A stretch of DNA of 64,000 nucleotides from DATKYQ01 sp964640665. GTDB lineage: Bacteria; Myxococcota; B64-G9. The stretch is from NCBI GenBank assembly GCA_964640665.1, contig CAZXHT010000001.1:62001-126000 (forward strand), in the 5' to 3' direction. Positions 16,182 through 23,800 of this stretch are shown here, in pieces (the first letter of the stretch is position 1; every line of letters starts with the position of its first letter). A program made the position numbers and the translations under genes. Under the pieces are notes generated by a model that was given only the letters and a program-made list of their open reading frames with translations, searched no databases and was not told the origin of the DNA.

Positions 16182-17576
16182 ATGCCGCGCAAGGTATTCG
16201 TCATCGACGATCAGCCGGAGGTGGTCGAGCTGCTGTCCGACCTGCTCGCGGAACGGGGCAAGCAGGTGCGCGGCTTCGCCGACGGCGACAAGGCGCTTGC
16301 CGCACTCGAGTCGTCTCCTGAAGGCGCGGCGTTGATCCTCTTAGATCTCGACCTCGGCCCCGGTCGGCGCCAGGGAATGGAAATTCTGGCCGACTTGCGT
16401 CAGAGACATGCTGAACTGCCGGTGATCATTTTAACCGGAAAGGGAACCGTCGACGACGCGGTTGGTGCCATGCGCCTCGGGGCCACCGATTTCATCGAGA
16501 AGGATCCACGCATGGGAGAACGACTCGGGCTGCAGATAGACAAGCTCGAGCGCATGTTGGAAGTGCTGGCGGACAACCGGCGCCTGAAACGCCAGAACCA
16601 GCTTTTACGTGAACGGGCAGGCCGGCAGGCCGTGATGATCGGCCAGCAAGGGGGCCTTTCCGCGGTAGCCGCCCAGATCAGGGCTTTAGCCGATATTCCA
16701 CGACCGGTTCTGATCCTGGGTGAGCGCGGCAGCGGCAAAGAACTGGTGGCCGCCGCACTGCACGAGGCCGGCGCCACGCAGCGCGGGCCGTTCGTCACCA
16801 TAAACTGCGCCGCCTTGCCCGAAACCCTGGCCGAGGCCGAGTTGTTCGGACACGAGAAGGGCGCCTTCACCGACGCGGGCTCGGCCCGGCCCGGCAAGTT
16901 CGAGCTGGCCGACGGCGGAACGCTTTTCCTGGACGAAGTCGGCAACATGGCCCTCAGCATCCAGCAGAAGATCCTGCGGGTGATAGAATACCAGCGCTTC
17001 GAGCGCCTGCGCGGCAACGCGGAAATCAAGGTGGACGTCAGGGTAACCGCGGCCACCAACGCAGACCTGGACGTAGCCATGCGCGAAGGCAGTTTTCGCT
17101 CCGATCTCTACGACAGGCTGGCCTTCGACACCATCCGGGTTCCACCCCTGCGGGAACGCCACGGGGACATCCCGGCCTTATGCCGCTATTTTATCGAAAA
17201 TTTCCGCAGCGAGGTAGCGGGTATTCACTGCGCGGACATCTCCGTCGCGGCGCTTTCCAGACTCGAGCGCTATTCCTTTCCCGGCAACGTGCGTGAACTG
17301 AAAAACCTCGTAGAGCGGGCCGCCTACCGGTGCCGGACGGAGACGATCGAGCCCGGCGACCTGGACATCGATCGGGCCGGGAGCGGCGATGCCGCCGGCA
17401 CGGGTTCCTATCACGAGCGGGTGGACGACTTTTCGAGTCGCCTGCTAATAGATGCGCTGGGGCGCTCCGGCGGCAATATCAGGCGGGCCGCCGGGGATCT
17501 CAGCCTGGGCTACGACCAGATGCGCCGCCTGTTGAAGAAGCACGCTGTACGGGTCTCGGGAGACAACAAGCGATGA
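16182..17576 (+). CDS. NtrC-family sigma-54 response regulator (GAFTDA variant)
   Basis: A 464-residue bacterial enhancer-binding protein. Residues ~1-125 are a receiver (VIDDQPE, phospho-acceptor in ILLDLDLG, lysine in FIEKDP). Residues ~150-385 are the AAA+ domain with Walker A GERGSGKE, Walker B GTLFLDEVGNM and arginine-finger region FRSDLYDRL. The sigma-54-contacting loop reads GAFTDA in place of GAFTGA, a variant found in some members. The Fis-type helix-turn-helix is at the C-terminus (LGRSGGNIRRAAGDLSLGYDQMRRLLKK). It lies between a TPR kinase and a receiver-cyclase gene with overlaps or a 3-base gap. A sigma-54-like promoter precedes the pspA operon 1.2 kb downstream, a possible target. 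Confidence 0.92.
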   Translation: MPRKVFVIDDQPEVVELLSDLLAERGKQVRGFADGDKALAALESSPEGAALILLDLDLGPGRRQGMEILADLRQRHAELPVIILTGKGTVDDAVGAMRLGATDFIEKDPRMGERLGLQIDKLERMLEVLADNRRLKRQNQLLRERAGRQAVMIGQQGGLSAVAAQIRALADIPRPVLILGERGSGKELVAAALHEAGATQRGPFVTINCAALPETLAEAELFGHEKGAFTDAGSARPGKFELADGGTLFLDEVGNMALSIQQKILRVIEYQRFERLRGNAEIKVDVRVTAATNADLDVAMREGSFRSDLYDRLAFDTIRVPPLRERHGDIPALCRYFIENFRSEVAGIHCADISVAALSRLERYSFPGNVRELKNLVERAAYRCRTETIEPGDLDIDRAGSGDAAGTGSYHERVDDFSSRLLIDALGRSGGNIRRAAGDLSLGYDQMRRLLKKHAVRVSGDNKR

Positions 17577-18637
17577 GCAAGCTGACTGGAAAGATCCTGA
17601 TCGTCGACGACGATGAGTTTTTTCTGGCAATGATGGAGGATATGCTCAAGGGACACGGTCACGACGTCACGGCTGTTTCAGATGGGGTAATAGCCATCAC
17701 CAGCGCCGAGTCGGAGCCGCCGGATCTGATCTTGCTGGACATCATCATGCCGCGCATGGACGGCCTGGAGGTGCTCCAGGTACTCAAGCAGAGCCCGCAG
17801 ACGGCGGACGTCCCGATTCTGCTCATGACAATAGAGCGCAGCGAGGAGATCCTGCTGGCCGGTCTGCGGCGGGGTGCCGATGACGTGCTCTTCAAGCCGG
17901 TCTCCTCGGAGGAACTCCTGGCTCGCGTCGATCTTGCCTTGCGGCGCAACCAGAAACTCAATGTCCTCAAGGACGTCATTCGCCGCCACCTGGATCCCAG
18001 CGTTGCCTACCAGGTTTTCAAGCAGCCCGCCCAGAGTATGCAACTGCGGCGCACGCACCTGGCGGTTCTGTTCTCGGATCTGCGCGGGTTCACCAAGCTG
18101 GCCGAGACACTGGCGCCCGAGCAGACCGCCGGCCTGCTCAACGCGGTTTTCGAGGAGTTGGTGCGTTGCGTGTTGCGCTACGGTGGTACGCTGGACAAGT
18201 TTTTGGGCGACGGTCTGATGGCATTGTTCGGCGCCCCAATCGGCTACGAGGACAACGAGACCCGAGCCGTATGCGCCGCGCTGGACATGCTCGAGAGCCT
18301 CCAGAAAGTCGATCGCAGCGTAGGTGTGCTCTCCGGCAGGCAAATAGACATGGGCATCGGCATTTGTTCAGGCGACGTCGTTGTCGGCCCGCTGGGAGCG
18401 CAAATGCGGGCCAACTACACCGCCATCGGCGATCCGGTCAACGTGGCCGCCCGCCTGACCGCTTTAGCCAAGGGGCGCGAGATCATCATCAGCAAATCGG
18501 TAGCCGAAAGGCTCGACGAGAGAATCAAGCTGGAATCCCTGCCGCCCGCCGAATTGAAGGGCAAGCGCAAGCCGCTCGAGATCTCCAGGGTAACCGCCGG
18601 CCAAAAGCTCGAGGTCGTCTTCAAGCGCAAGACCTGA
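17573..18637 (+). CDS. Receiver-class III adenylate cyclase fusion
   Basis: A 354-residue protein whose ATG overlaps the previous stop (ATGA). Residues ~7-125 are a receiver (ILIVDDDEFF, LILLDIIMPRMDG, VLFKPVSS). Residues ~155-345 are a class III nucleotidyl cyclase domain with both metal-binding aspartates (FSDLRGFT and KFLGDGLM), the substrate lysine preceding the second one, and the transition-state residues in GDPVNVAARL. The Lys and the Thr/Asp near YTAIGDPVN favour ATP over GTP, so cAMP is the likely product. Phosphorylation by the TPR kinase two genes upstream probably controls activity. It is cytoplasmic; no membrane segment is visible. Confidence 0.92.
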   Translation: MSKLTGKILIVDDDEFFLAMMEDMLKGHGHDVTAVSDGVIAITSAESEPPDLILLDIIMPRMDGLEVLQVLKQSPQTADVPILLMTIERSEEILLAGLRRGADDVLFKPVSSEELLARVDLALRRNQKLNVLKDVIRRHLDPSVAYQVFKQPAQSMQLRRTHLAVLFSDLRGFTKLAETLAPEQTAGLLNAVFEELVRCVLRYGGTLDKFLGDGLMALFGAPIGYEDNETRAVCAALDMLESLQKVDRSVGVLSGRQIDMGIGICSGDVVVGPLGAQMRANYTAIGDPVNVAARLTALAKGREIIISKSVAERLDERIKLESLPPAELKGKRKPLEISRVTAGQKLEVVFKRKT

Positions 18638-18738
18638 CGGCACTAGCCGCCGCTCAGGTGGCGAATTCCGCCGATTAGATTACCGGATCGGTGCCTGCGA
18701 CTCTTGAAAAAACACAGCCTTACCGGAATACCCCGCCT

Positions 18739-18754
18739 GGGCATGATAGCTGCA
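18739..18754 (+). promoter_or_regulatory. Sigma-54-type (-24/-12) promoter upstream of pspA
   Basis: GGGCATGATAGCTGCA fits the sigma-54 consensus TGGCAC-N5-TTGCA with the invariant GG and GC dinucleotides at the right distance and three mismatches elsewhere. It would start transcription near 18765, about 37 bases before the pspA ATG, and leave room for the AAAAGGAGAAGG ribosome-binding site. Many psp operons are sigma-54-dependent, and a sigma-54 activator is encoded just upstream (16182-17576). Confidence 0.55.
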
Positions 18755-18801
18755 TTGCATCAGTGCGAGAACTTAGAACCCCATTCAAAAGGAGAAGGAT
18801 C

Positions 18802-19527
18802 ATGGGAGTTTTATCGAGAATCAACGATATCGTCCGTTCCAACCTCAACGAGCTGGTCGGCAAGGCTGAGAACCCCGAGAAACTGCTCAGTCAGGCCATC
18901 CTGGACATGGAGAAGCACCTGCGCAAGGCCCGCAGCCAGGTAATCGACACCATCGCGTCCGAGAAAACCATGGAGAAAAAGCGCCTCAGCGTCGTCGAGT
19001 CATCCGGGCGCTGGGAACGACGGGCCGCAATGGCGCTGCGTGGCGGTGACGAGGAACTGGCCCGCCAGGCCATCGTGCGCAAGAACGAATTCACTTCGCA
19101 CGCCGCCTCGCTCGAGGAACAGATCAAGGTCCAGCGCGAGTACGTCGGGGCGCTGAAGCAAAGCCTGGTCTCGCTGGACGAGCGCTACCGTGACGCGCGC
19201 AACCGCAAGCAGGCCCTCGTCGCGCGCGCACGCGCCGCCAAGGCCCGCAAGCACAGCGCCAGGGCCATGTCACCCGACAAGACGCCGGGTGCGGTGGCCG
19301 GGTCGCGGGCCTTCGACACCTTCGAGCGCATGGAGGACAAAGTGCTGGCCATCGAGGCGCAGGTGGAAGCCTACTCCGAAATGGCCGGCTCGGGTGCCTT
19401 CGACAAGGAAGAAGTCAAGCTCGAGACCCGCTTCGCTTCGATCGAAAACGATGCTGAACTCGAAAAACAACTGGCCGAATTGAAGAAAAAGGTCGCTTCC
19501 GGCAAGAAGGAAAAAGCCCCGGATTGA
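18802..19527 (+). CDS. pspA: PspA/IM30-family membrane-stress protein
   Basis: A 241-residue member of the PspA/Vipp1 family. The start at 18802 (MGVLSRINDIVRSNLNEL) is chosen for the AAAAGGAGAAGG site just before it; the longer open frame has no homology. The N-terminal amphipathic helix, then NPEKLLSQAILDMEKHLRKAR and a long coiled coil, match the family. These ESCRT-III-like proteins polymerise on damaged inner membrane and limit proton leakage. A second, different member follows 92 bases on, and NfeD and flotillin homologues come later, all in the same direction. The C-terminus is Lys-rich. Likely controlled by the sigma-54-like promoter upstream. Confidence 0.92.
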   Translation: MGVLSRINDIVRSNLNELVGKAENPEKLLSQAILDMEKHLRKARSQVIDTIASEKTMEKKRLSVVESSGRWERRAAMALRGGDEELARQAIVRKNEFTSHAASLEEQIKVQREYVGALKQSLVSLDERYRDARNRKQALVARARAAKARKHSARAMSPDKTPGAVAGSRAFDTFERMEDKVLAIEAQVEAYSEMAGSGAFDKEEVKLETRFASIENDAELEKQLAELKKKVASGKKEKAPD

Positions 19528-19540
19528 AAGACAAAACTCA

Positions 19541-19570
19541 TTGACACAACGGCACACAAGGCCGTATCTT
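19541..19570 (+). promoter_or_regulatory. Possible sigma-70 promoter before the second PspA gene
   Basis: TTGACA at 19541-19546 and TATCTT at 19565-19570 are 18 bases apart, in the 91-base gap between the two pspA-like genes. The -35 is a perfect match and the -10 is moderate. It could give basal expression of the rest of the operon. Confidence 0.35.
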
Positions 19571-19618
19571 CGGTCATCCGCGCAGAAGGGACCGATAGGC
19601 GGCCGGGAGTTATCGGAC

Positions 19619-20344
19619 ATGGGTATCCTCGAACGAACCAGGCATGTCATTCGGGCCGACTTGAACGATCTGCTCAAGAAAGCCAGGAACCCCAGGGCGA
19701 TTCTAGACGCATATCTCGACGACCTGGAGATGATCCTGGACGAGGCCGTCAGCATTCGAAACACCGAGGAGACCGAACGAGACATGTATACCGCCCGGCT
19801 GCGGGATATACGAGCCATCATGGAAACCATGGAGAAAAAGGCCAAGATCTGCCTGAGAAACAACGACGAGGAACTGGCTCGCACGGCCCTGGAGCGCAAG
19901 CTCGATCTCCAGGAAGACGCAACCGAGTTGCAGAAAGAGCTCGATCAGCGCACCGACAGCCTCACGATTCTCGAAGAAAGCGTCCACGGACTCAAGGCCA
20001 GGATCGCCGAGGTCAACCGACGGCTGCGCGAGATGCGCTTCAGACACCAGATCCTGCAGGCCCGCTCCGAGCTGCAACAAACCATGAACCGGGCGGGACA
20101 CGATCAGGACGAGCCGATGCTTTCCCAGGCCCGGGACGACCTGTCCGAACTGGAGGGCCGCCTGGAGGCCGAGGAATCCTTGCGCAAGAACACTCTGGAC
20201 GACCGGGTGCTGCGCATGGAAGTGACCGAGCGCAGGCGACAGCGCCGCCAGGTAGTGGATGACGAGCTGGCGTCCCTGCGCCGGAAACTCACCGAAAGGC
20301 AGCAGAAGAAACAGAAGACGGCCGGCAAGAAAAAGAGGGGCTGA
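19619..20344 (+). CDS. Second PspA/IM30-family protein
   Basis: A 242-residue PspA-type protein from ATG 19619 (MGILERTRHVIRADLNDLL), with GGGAG upstream. The family N-terminus and the NPRAILDAYLDDLEMIL segment are clear. It shares the helix order of the first PspA but differs along the length, with a more basic end (RRKLTERQQKKQKTAGKKKRG). Two divergent paralogues side by side suggest hetero-polymers, as seen for PspA/Vipp1 pairs in some bacteria. The stop overlaps the start of the next gene by one base. Not a recent duplicate, since the sequences are far apart. Confidence 0.88.
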   Translation: MGILERTRHVIRADLNDLLKKARNPRAILDAYLDDLEMILDEAVSIRNTEETERDMYTARLRDIRAIMETMEKKAKICLRNNDEELARTALERKLDLQEDATELQKELDQRTDSLTILEESVHGLKARIAEVNRRLREMRFRHQILQARSELQQTMNRAGHDQDEPMLSQARDDLSELEGRLEAEESLRKNTLDDRVLRMEVTERRRQRRQVVDDELASLRRKLTERQQKKQKTAGKKKRG

Positions 20345-21099
20345 TGATGCTTGACCTGGTCCGCGAAGAAGAGCTCGTGACGCGTGCCGCCGGCATGCCG
20401 TTCGACCGGGTGCTTGGATTGATCGACGCCGTCAACGCGGCGGATCTCGGCGACGCCTACGATGCCGCAGGTGACCGCTACATGGTCCTTACCGGCAAGG
20501 GGCATCGCAGCGGCGACGAGGCTCTCGAACTCGACCGCCTCGAATCGGCCTTGCGCCTGGTTCTCGGAGAGAGCGGCCTGTTGGTCTTCGCCTCACGCCT
20601 GATCTCGATACTCGATATCTCTTACCGCGCTATGACGATTTTCCGCGGCGCGTCTGCAGCTCATACGAATCCCGACGAGTTGGCCGGGCTACTCGGCTCG
20701 GCGGCCGCCTTGTGCCGCGAGCGTCTTGGCCGCACGCCCATCCCCCTTGACGCCAAGAAGCTGGAAGACAGCCTGGCCTGCTCCGCCGCGACGGCATCTG
20801 CGCTTGCTCGCATCGTTTCCGGCGACGGAATTTTTTCTCGCATTTTTTACAAGCGTCGGGCCGCTCGGGCCGTCGGCCTGATGACGGACAGCTTGCTCGC
20901 GCGAGGGGCCGAACAGGCTGCCTGGAAGGGATTCGGCCTGCTGGTCGATCCCCAACAGGCATCGCCGCGCGAGAGACACGATCGGGTCGTGCTGGTCTTC
21001 CGGCTCAGCGGTCTGGCCGGCTGTTTGCGGGCAGTCGGGCTGGCAAGTGACGCCTTAGGCAAAACGGCCGAGTTGGTCAAGGGAGCACTGGGTGTCTGA
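20344..21099 (+). CDS. Unknown protein of the psp-flotillin operon
   Basis: A 251-residue protein that I do not recognise. It starts with ATGATG, overlapping the stop of the second pspA-like gene. The sequence is mostly helical and alanine/leucine-rich, with segments such as AVNAADLGDAYDAAGDRYMVL, DRLESALRLVLGESGLLVFASRL and IFSRIFYKRRAARAVGLMTD. There is no signal peptide and no clear transmembrane helix. Its place between PspA and NfeD genes, with translational coupling on the 5' side, suggests a role in the same membrane-protection process, for instance as an adaptor. No catalytic motif is visible. Confidence 0.6.
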   Translation: MMLDLVREEELVTRAAGMPFDRVLGLIDAVNAADLGDAYDAAGDRYMVLTGKGHRSGDEALELDRLESALRLVLGESGLLVFASRLISILDISYRAMTIFRGASAAHTNPDELAGLLGSAAALCRERLGRTPIPLDAKKLEDSLACSAATASALARIVSGDGIFSRIFYKRRAARAVGLMTDSLLARGAEQAAWKGFGLLVDPQQASPRERHDRVVLVFRLSGLAGCLRAVGLASDALGKTAELVKGALGV

Positions 21100-21144
21100 C
21101 AAACCATGCCGCCGCGTGCGGCGTTCGAAGGAGGCCTTTTAGCC

Positions 21145-21768
21145 ATGATGACCTTCTACTTAATATGTCTGCTGGTCGGCATCATCTTCGCCATACTGTC
21201 GTTTATTTTCTCGGGCGGCTACGAAGCCAGTGTCGATACCGGGGTCGATGTCGGCGCGGACGTGGCCGTCGGCGCGGATTTCGGTCATGACATCGCCGGC
21301 CATGATATCGGCATCGGCGAGGTGCACTTCCCGCTCTTTAGCCCGATAGTGATCGCCTGCTTCGTGACCGCCTTCGGCGGCGGCGGGATAATCGGCCTGG
21401 AGTTGCTTCCCTTTATGCCCATTCTCAGCCTGGCCGTCGCGCTTGGCGCCGGCTTGCTGGTGGGGGTGCTGGCCGGACTGCTGGTGATGAAGATCTACAA
21501 GTCGGCCTCCGCCAACCAGGTGACTACGGCCAAGGACATCGCCGGAACCATCGCCGACGTGACCGAGGCCATCCCGGCCAGCGGCGTGGGGGAAATCTCG
21601 TTCGCCGGCAAGGGCTGCCACATAAGCGGCCCGGCTCGGGGCGAGGAGAAGAAGGATATCAAGCGGCACGCCATGGTCACCATTACGCGGGTGATCGGTG
21701 GTCTTTACTATGTGCGGGAACACGTCGACGAGAAACTTCGCGACGTCGAAACCGATTCTGGCGAGTAA
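21145..21768 (+). CDS. NfeD-like membrane protein
   Basis: About 207 residues from ATG 21145, chosen because GAAGGAGG lies 11 bases upstream; the frame upstream of it is not family-like. One N-terminal membrane segment (MTFYLICLLVGIIFAILSFIF) is followed by a Gly/Asp/Val-rich loop, then two more hydrophobic helices (residues ~75-125), then a C-terminal OB-fold-like domain (AKDIAGTIADVTEAIPASGVGEISF). This is the pattern of short NfeD proteins, which are encoded next to flotillins and share membrane microdomains with them. The flotillin gene follows by 30 bases. Confidence 0.82.
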   Translation: MMTFYLICLLVGIIFAILSFIFSGGYEASVDTGVDVGADVAVGADFGHDIAGHDIGIGEVHFPLFSPIVIACFVTAFGGGGIIGLELLPFMPILSLAVALGAGLLVGVLAGLLVMKIYKSASANQVTTAKDIAGTIADVTEAIPASGVGEISFAGKGCHISGPARGEEKKDIKRHAMVTITRVIGGLYYVREHVDEKLRDVETDSGE

Positions 21769-21798
21769 CCCCGTCTTCATTTCCAAGGAGGAATCGAC

Positions 21799-23262
21799 AT
21801 GTTCGATAATGTTAGCACTGTAACCGTTGTCGCGGCGTTAGCGGTAGTATTCGCGCTGTTTCTACTGCTGATCGCCCTCTTCAAGCGCTACCGCAAGGTG
21901 GGGCCCAACGAGGCGCTGATTGTCTCCGGCTGGACCAAGCGCGGCATTCCCAAGGTGGTCAAGGGCGGGGGCACCTTCGTGGTTCCCCTCGCCCAGAAGG
22001 CCGACGTACTCAGCCTCGAGGTGATCACCATCGACATCCGCACCCCGGAGGTCTACACCGAGCAGGGCGTGCCGGTCATCGTCGACGGAATCGCCCAGAT
22101 CAAAGTGCACGCCACCGAGGATGCCATCCGCACCGCGGCCGAGCAATTCCTCGGCCGCGGCCGCAACGAGATCATGAATGTCGCCAAGCAGACCCTCGAA
22201 GGCCACCTGCGCGCCATCCTGGGCCAGATGATAATCGAAGACATCTACAAGAACCGCGACATGTTCGCCCAGAAAGTGCAGGAGACATCGGCCACCGACC
22301 TGGCCAAGATGGGGCTGGAGATTATTTCCCTTACCCTGCGCGACATCAAGGACAACGAGGGCTACCTCGACGCCCTGGGCAAGCCGAGGCTGGCGGAGGT
22401 CAAGCGGGACGCCATCGTGGCCCAGGCCGAGGCCGACCGGGATGCCATCATCCGCAGCTCCCAGGCCAAGCAGAAAGGCGAAAGCGAGCGCTTCAAGCAG
22501 GAGACCCAAATCGCCGAGGCCAACCGCGACTACAACGTCAAGGTGGCCGAGTACCAGGTGATGGTCAACGACAAGAAGGCCGAGGCCGACCTGGCCTACG
22601 ATCTCTCCAAGTACCGCAAGGCCCAGGGGGTCAAGAAGGAAGAGGTCCAGGTCGTAATCGTCGAGAAAGAGCAGCAGGTCATCGTCCAGGAGCGCGAGAT
22701 TTCCCGCAAGGAGAAAGAACTGGACGCCACGGTCAACAAGCCGGCCGACGCGCGGCGCTACGCCGTGCAGGTGCAGGCCGAGGCCGAGAAGTACAAGATC
22801 GAGGCCGAGGCCAAGGGTCGCGCCGAGGCCAACAAGTTCCAGGGTTTCGCCGAGGCCGAGGTCATCCAGGCCACCGGAAACGCCGAGGCCACCGCCACCA
22901 AGGCCAAGGGTCTGGCCAAGGCCGACGTCATCCAGGCCCAGGGCCTGGCCGAAGCGAACGCCATGGCCAATAAGGCCGAGAGCTGGAAGCAATACAACGA
23001 GGCCGCCATCACCCAGATGTTCATCGAGGTTTTGCCGGAGTTGGCCAAGAACATAGCCGAGCCGCTCTCCAAGACCGAGAAGATCGTGATAGTCAACTCG
23101 GGCGGCGAGTCCGCCGGCGCCAGCAAGATAACCGGCGACGTCGCCAACATCATGGCCCAACTTCCGCCGGTGATCGAGGCAATCTCCGGAGTCAACATCA
23201 GCGACATGATCAAGCAGATCCCCGGGCTGGGCAAGAAAAAGCCGGCCTTGAAGACCGATTGA
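21799..23262 (+). CDS. Flotillin-family (SPFH) protein
   Basis: A 487-residue SPFH protein with an AAGGAGGA site upstream of the ATG. An N-terminal hydrophobic anchor (residues ~8-28) precedes the SPFH domain (PNEALIVSGW, GGGTFVVPLAQ, RTPEVYTEQGVPVIVDGIAQIKV). Residues ~230-420 are the flotillin domain, a coiled coil with many Glu-Ala repeats (EAEKYKIEAEAKGRAEANKF). Flotillins form membrane scaffolds and in Bacillus (FloT with YuaF/NfeD) they work together with NfeD proteins. Linkage with PspA paralogues is also known from other genomes. The protein is full length. Its stop codon overlaps the next open frame by a few bases. Confidence 0.95.
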   Translation: MFDNVSTVTVVAALAVVFALFLLLIALFKRYRKVGPNEALIVSGWTKRGIPKVVKGGGTFVVPLAQKADVLSLEVITIDIRTPEVYTEQGVPVIVDGIAQIKVHATEDAIRTAAEQFLGRGRNEIMNVAKQTLEGHLRAILGQMIIEDIYKNRDMFAQKVQETSATDLAKMGLEIISLTLRDIKDNEGYLDALGKPRLAEVKRDAIVAQAEADRDAIIRSSQAKQKGESERFKQETQIAEANRDYNVKVAEYQVMVNDKKAEADLAYDLSKYRKAQGVKKEEVQVVIVEKEQQVIVQEREISRKEKELDATVNKPADARRYAVQVQAEAEKYKIEAEAKGRAEANKFQGFAEAEVIQATGNAEATATKAKGLAKADVIQAQGLAEANAMANKAESWKQYNEAAITQMFIEVLPELAKNIAEPLSKTEKIVIVNSGGESAGASKITGDVANIMAQLPPVIEAISGVNISDMIKQIPGLGKKKPALKTD

Positions 23263-23267
23263 GACGG

Positions 23268-23798
23268 ATGATGACGCTTACAGTAAAAGAACTAGCAGTG
23301 TGCACCGTATGCGTCTGCCTGGTGTTTTCCGTAGCGGCCTGCAAGTCCGGCGGCAAAAAATCCGCCCCGGCTACGGCAAGTGCGAAGGATCCACTCAGCA
23401 TGGGAGTAGAGGCATTCAAGAAGGGCCACTACCCGGAGGCCATCCAGCACTACCGCGAGGCCTTGAAAAAGCAGCCCAAATCGACGCAGATCTACAACCT
23501 GATTGGGATGGCTTACAGGTTCCAGTTTAACCGTGAAGGAAAGCAGGATCTCAGGGCCAACGAGATCGCGGCCTTCAAGAAATCTATTGAGCTGGATCCG
23601 AATTTCGCGGTCGCCCTGGTGAATCTAGGCTCGACTTACTACTATGCCGGCAACAAGAAAAAGGCCGCCCCTCTTTTTAAACGGGTGATCGAGATCATGC
23701 CGAACCACCCCGAGGCCGGTCAGCTTACGAAGATGATAGCCGAGGCGCAGCCACAAACTGGCGAACCCGAGACCGGAGCCGGAAAGGAAGACAAATAA
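23268..23798 (+). CDS. TPR-repeat lipoprotein
   Basis: About 176 residues from ATG 23268 (a TTG three codons earlier, overlapping the flotillin stop, is also open). The N-terminus is a lipoprotein signal ending in SVAACKSG, a good lipobox. Residues ~45-160 hold at least two tetratricopeptide repeats (AFKKGHYPEAIQHYREALKKQP and VNLGSTYYYAGNKKKAAPLFKRVIEIMP). It is most likely anchored in a membrane facing the periplasm, where it would bind a protein partner. It follows the flotillin gene directly and precedes the carbonic-anhydrase-like gene by two bases. The Gln/Glu-rich tail looks flexible. Confidence 0.82.
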   Translation: MMTLTVKELAVCTVCVCLVFSVAACKSGGKKSAPATASAKDPLSMGVEAFKKGHYPEAIQHYREALKKQPKSTQIYNLIGMAYRFQFNREGKQDLRANEIAAFKKSIELDPNFAVALVNLGSTYYYAGNKKKAAPLFKRVIEIMPNHPEAGQLTKMIAEAQPQTGEPETGAGKEDK

Positions 23799-23800
23799 CG

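Noticed and set aside
22800..22980. DNA repeat array in the flotillin gene
   Set aside because: The repetition comes from Glu-Ala-rich coiled-coil codons inside a real gene, not from an independent repeat element.
21862..23160. 432-codon open frame on the minus strand opposite the flotillin gene
   Set aside because: It is the complement of a GC-rich, Glu/Ala-repetitive coding region and consists of Leu/Gly/Val/Asp-rich low-complexity sequence without motifs.
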